Assembly: GCA_035489755.1 (NCBI GenBank)
Contig: DATGZK010000021.1
Span: 62,001 to 126,000 of the forward strand
Origin: UBA9160 sp035489755
GTDB taxonomy: Bacteria > Myxococcota_A > UBA9160
Direction: 5' to 3'
Length of the DNA stretch: 64,000 nt
The notes beneath the pieces are model-generated. The model saw only the letters and a program-made list of their open reading frames with translations. It was not told the DNA's origin and ran no database searches. The stretch's first letter is position 1. Every line of letters starts with the position of its first letter. Position numbers and translations under genes: made by a program. This document shows, piece after piece, positions 62,119 to 64,000 of this stretch.

Positions 62119-64000
62119 GTGATCTCGAACTTTTTCATCGACCACCCGGTCTTCGCGAACGTCATCGCGATCGTGACGATCGTCTTCGGCTTGGTGACGC
62201 TCCGAAAACTCCCCGTCGAGCAGTATCCGCAGATCACTCCGCCGACGGTCACGGTCGCCACCAACTACCCGGGGGCGAATGCGCAGGTGGTCGCGGACAC
62301 CGTCGCGACGCCCATCGAGATCCAGGTCAACGGCGTCGAGAACATGCTCTACATGTCCTCCACCAGCGCCAGCGATGGTTCCTACCGTCTCACCGTCACC
62401 TTCGACGTCGGGACCAACCTGGATATCGCACAGGTGCTGGTGCAAAACCGCGTGGCGATTGCGCAGCCGCTCCTGCCAGACGAGGTCAAGCGCCAGGGCC
62501 TCACCACCAAGAAGCAGTCGACCAACATCATCATGTTCGTCGCGCTGAGCTCCCCCGACGGTCGCTACGACAGCCTCTACCTTGCCAACTACGCGACGCT
62601 CCACATCCGCGATGAGCTCTCTCGGATCTATGGGGTGGGCGACGTCAACGTCTTCGGTGCGGCCGCCTACAGCATGCGGGTCTGGATGGATCCGCCGCGC
62701 CTCAAGTCCCGCGGACTCACCACGGAAGATGTGGTCGCCGCCATCCAAGAGCAGAACGTCCAGGTCGCGGCCGGCCAGATCGGCCAACCTCCGGTTCCGC
62801 CGGAGCAGCAGTTCCAGTACACGGTGACCACGCTCGGACGTCTTAGCGACGTCGAGCAGTTCGAAGACATCGTCGTCAAGACCGAAAGAGGCCGCATCAC
62901 CCGACTGCGAGACGTCGCGAGGATCGAGCTCGGCAGCCAGACCTACGACCAGTACTTCCTCAAGGACCGAAAGCCCGCCGCCGGCGTCGCCATCTATCAG
63001 CTCCCCGGGGCAAACGCCCTCGAAGTGGCGGATCACGTGCGGGAGGCCATGAACCGCATGCAGAAATCTTTCCCAGAGGGCATGGAATACGCGGTGCCCC
63101 TCGACACCACGCTCTTCGTGCGCCAGGCGATCCGCGAGGTCTACTGGACACTTTTCGAGGCGAGCGGGCTCGTCTTGGTCGTGATCCTGGTTTTCCTCCA
63201 AGACTGGCGCGCCGTGCTCGTCCCCGCGACGACCGTGCCCGTGACCATCATCGGGGCGTTCGCGGGCATGGCGATTTTCGGATTTACCGTGAACCTGCTC
63301 ACTCTTTTCGGCCTGGTCCTCGCCATCGGCATCGTCGTCGACGACGCCATCGTGATCGTGGAGAACGCCGCGCATCATATTGAGGCGGAACACCTTCCCG
63401 CTCGGGAGGCCACCATCCGGGCCATGGCGCAGGTCACGGGTCCTGTCATGGCGATTACGGCGGTCCTGATGGCGGTCTTCCTGCCCGCCGTGTTCCTCGG
63501 CGGCATCACGGGCCAGCTCTACCGGCAGTTCGCGCTCACGATCGCTGTCACCGCAGCCATCAGCGCGATCAATGCGCTCACGCTAAAGCCCGCGCAGTGT
63601 GCGGTCTGGCTGCGTCCGACCAGCGGCTATCACAACGCGTTTTCCCGCGGCTTTAACGCGCTCTACGCACGGACGGAGCGCGCCTATGTGGGCGTCGTCG
63701 CGCGGATGGTGCGCCGGCCGCGCGCGATGCTGATGCTCTTTGGCGGGCTGATTACGCTCACCCTGTGGTGGTTCTTCTCTCTCCCGACGGGCTTTCTCCC
63801 CACCGAGGACCAGGGCTATGTGATCGCAGGCGTTCAGCTTCCCGATGCGGCCTCGATGCCACGGAGTGCCGCCGTGGTCGAGCGGATAAACCAGATTTTG
63901 TTCGAGACTCCGGGGGTGGCCAACGTGAATACGATTGGCGGTTTCTCGATTCTCGACGGGACTTCATCTTCCAACTCGGCGACGTTCTTCACGACGCTGA
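62119..64000 (+). CDS. RND efflux pump inner-membrane permease (HAE1/AcrB type), truncated at the window edge
   Basis: 627 codons visible of about 1040. FFIDHPVFANVIAIVTIVFG and VEQYPQITPPTVTVATNYPGAN are the start of AcrB; the proton-relay aspartates lie in GIVVDDAIVIVEN. Porter-domain residues such as GGITGQLYRQFALTI follow. GTG 62119 gives the conserved ISNFFIDHPVF start. Third gene of the operon; drug or metabolite substrate unknown. The 3' end lies outside the window. Confidence 0.93.
   Translation, partial: MISNFFIDHPVFANVIAIVTIVFGLVTLRKLPVEQYPQITPPTVTVATNYPGANAQVVADTVATPIEIQVNGVENMLYMSSTSASDGSYRLTVTFDVGTNLDIAQVLVQNRVAIAQPLLPDEVKRQGLTTKKQSTNIIMFVALSSPDGRYDSLYLANYATLHIRDELSRIYGVGDVNVFGAAAYSMRVWMDPPRLKSRGLTTEDVVAAIQEQNVQVAAGQIGQPPVPPEQQFQYTVTTLGRLSDVEQFEDIVVKTERGRITRLRDVARIELGSQTYDQYFLKDRKPAAGVAIYQLPGANALEVADHVREAMNRMQKSFPEGMEYAVPLDTTLFVRQAIREVYWTLFEASGLVLVVILVFLQDWRAVLVPATTVPVTIIGAFAGMAIFGFTVNLLTLFGLVLAIGIVVDDAIVIVENAAHHIEAEHLPAREATIRAMAQVTGPVMAITAVLMAVFLPAVFLGGITGQLYRQFALTIAVTAAISAINALTLKPAQCAVWLRPTSGYHNAFSRGFNALYARTERAYVGVVARMVRRPRAMLMLFGGLITLTLWWFFSLPTGFLPTEDQGYVIAGVQLPDAASMPRSAAVVERINQILFETPGVANVNTIGGFSILDGTSSSNSATFFTTL

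Noticed and set aside
62047..63393. 448-residue antisense frame over the RND pump
   Set aside because: Rich in Asp, Arg and His with no motif; the sense frame is a clear AcrB-type pump.
1..64000. CRISPR array, insertion sequence, prophage or defence island
   Set aside because: No regularly spaced repeats, transposase, integrase or phage-structural gene seen. The region looks like ordinary chromosome with regional interest in DNA-damage tolerance.

Overview
The window is GC-rich, densely coded chromosomal DNA from a Gram-negative bacterium. Gram-negative envelope systems support this: a tripartite RND efflux operon with an outer-membrane lipoprotein channel, lipoproteins and a HupE-type membrane protein. 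The gene mix is a LexA-type mutasome (imuA-imuB-dnaE2), LLM-class flavin oxidoreductase, phytanoyl-CoA dioxygenase, acyl-CoA synthetase, M3 peptidase and bacterial deoxyhypusine-synthase homologue. It resembles high-GC deltaproteobacterial, myxococcal or Binatota-like lineages, but the taxon is an inference. I see no prophage, insertion sequence, CRISPR array or integron. The genes look like a normal core and lineage-specific chromosome.

Layout. 1-2.2 kb: an HxlR-type regulator with a near-perfect operator candidate, then a GIDE-domain/EF-hand membrane protein coupled to LemA. 2.26-2.69 kb: RNase P RNA. 2.8-11.5 kb: LLM oxidoreductase, N-acetylglutamate-synthase-like protein, an RpoD-family sigma factor with a clear terminator, ThrH, a typA-phyH operon and a fatty-acid desaturase. 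11.5-15.7 kb (minus): a tightly overlapped oxidoreductase - parvulin PPIase - HupE operon ending in a degenerate histidine kinase. 15.7-17 kb: a 2Fe-2S ferredoxin overlapping a PP2C phosphatase. 17-20.3 kb (minus): PfkB kinase - cation-exchanger-like protein - L-2-hydroxyglutarate-oxidase-like protein, all coupled. 20.3-22.6 kb: metF-purN, gloA and a small monooxygenase.

22.6-35.5 kb is a DNA-damage-tolerance neighbourhood. imuA-imuB (22.6-25.0 kb), dinB (25.7-27.0 kb, minus) and dnaE2 (32.3-35.5 kb) lie within 13 kb. A 27-nt element with 25 identical positions sits 7-8 nt in front of both imuA and dnaE2. It is the strongest candidate for an undescribed regulatory signal here: it can be read as a -35/-10 pair that would give leaderless mRNAs, with CGAA direct repeats inside the promoter. 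Between the polymerases lie a methyltransferase, a hydrolase, PepF, a DUF3592 protein, an FAD amine oxidase and a stand-alone receiver-domain protein divergent from dnaE2.

35.5-64 kb: small membrane protein, ACT-malic enzyme, transketolase, two Hsp20 chaperones, tRNA-Pro(UGG), a ClC-CBS-TrkA_C channel, an esterase, leuCD, an enoyl-CoA hydratase behind a large secreted lipoprotein hydrolase, a DUF1499 protein, an acyl-CoA synthetase, an RlmI-like methyltransferase with an alpha/alpha-toroid protein, a KimA-like APC permease, a DUF255 thioredoxin-fold protein overlapping a deoxyhypusine/homospermidine-synthase homologue, and an OMF-MFP-RND efflux operon whose pump gene runs off the right edge.

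Many neighbouring genes overlap by 1-4 bases (ATGA, GTGA, TTGA, TAATG), so most of the operons given here rest on translational coupling seen directly in the sequence.
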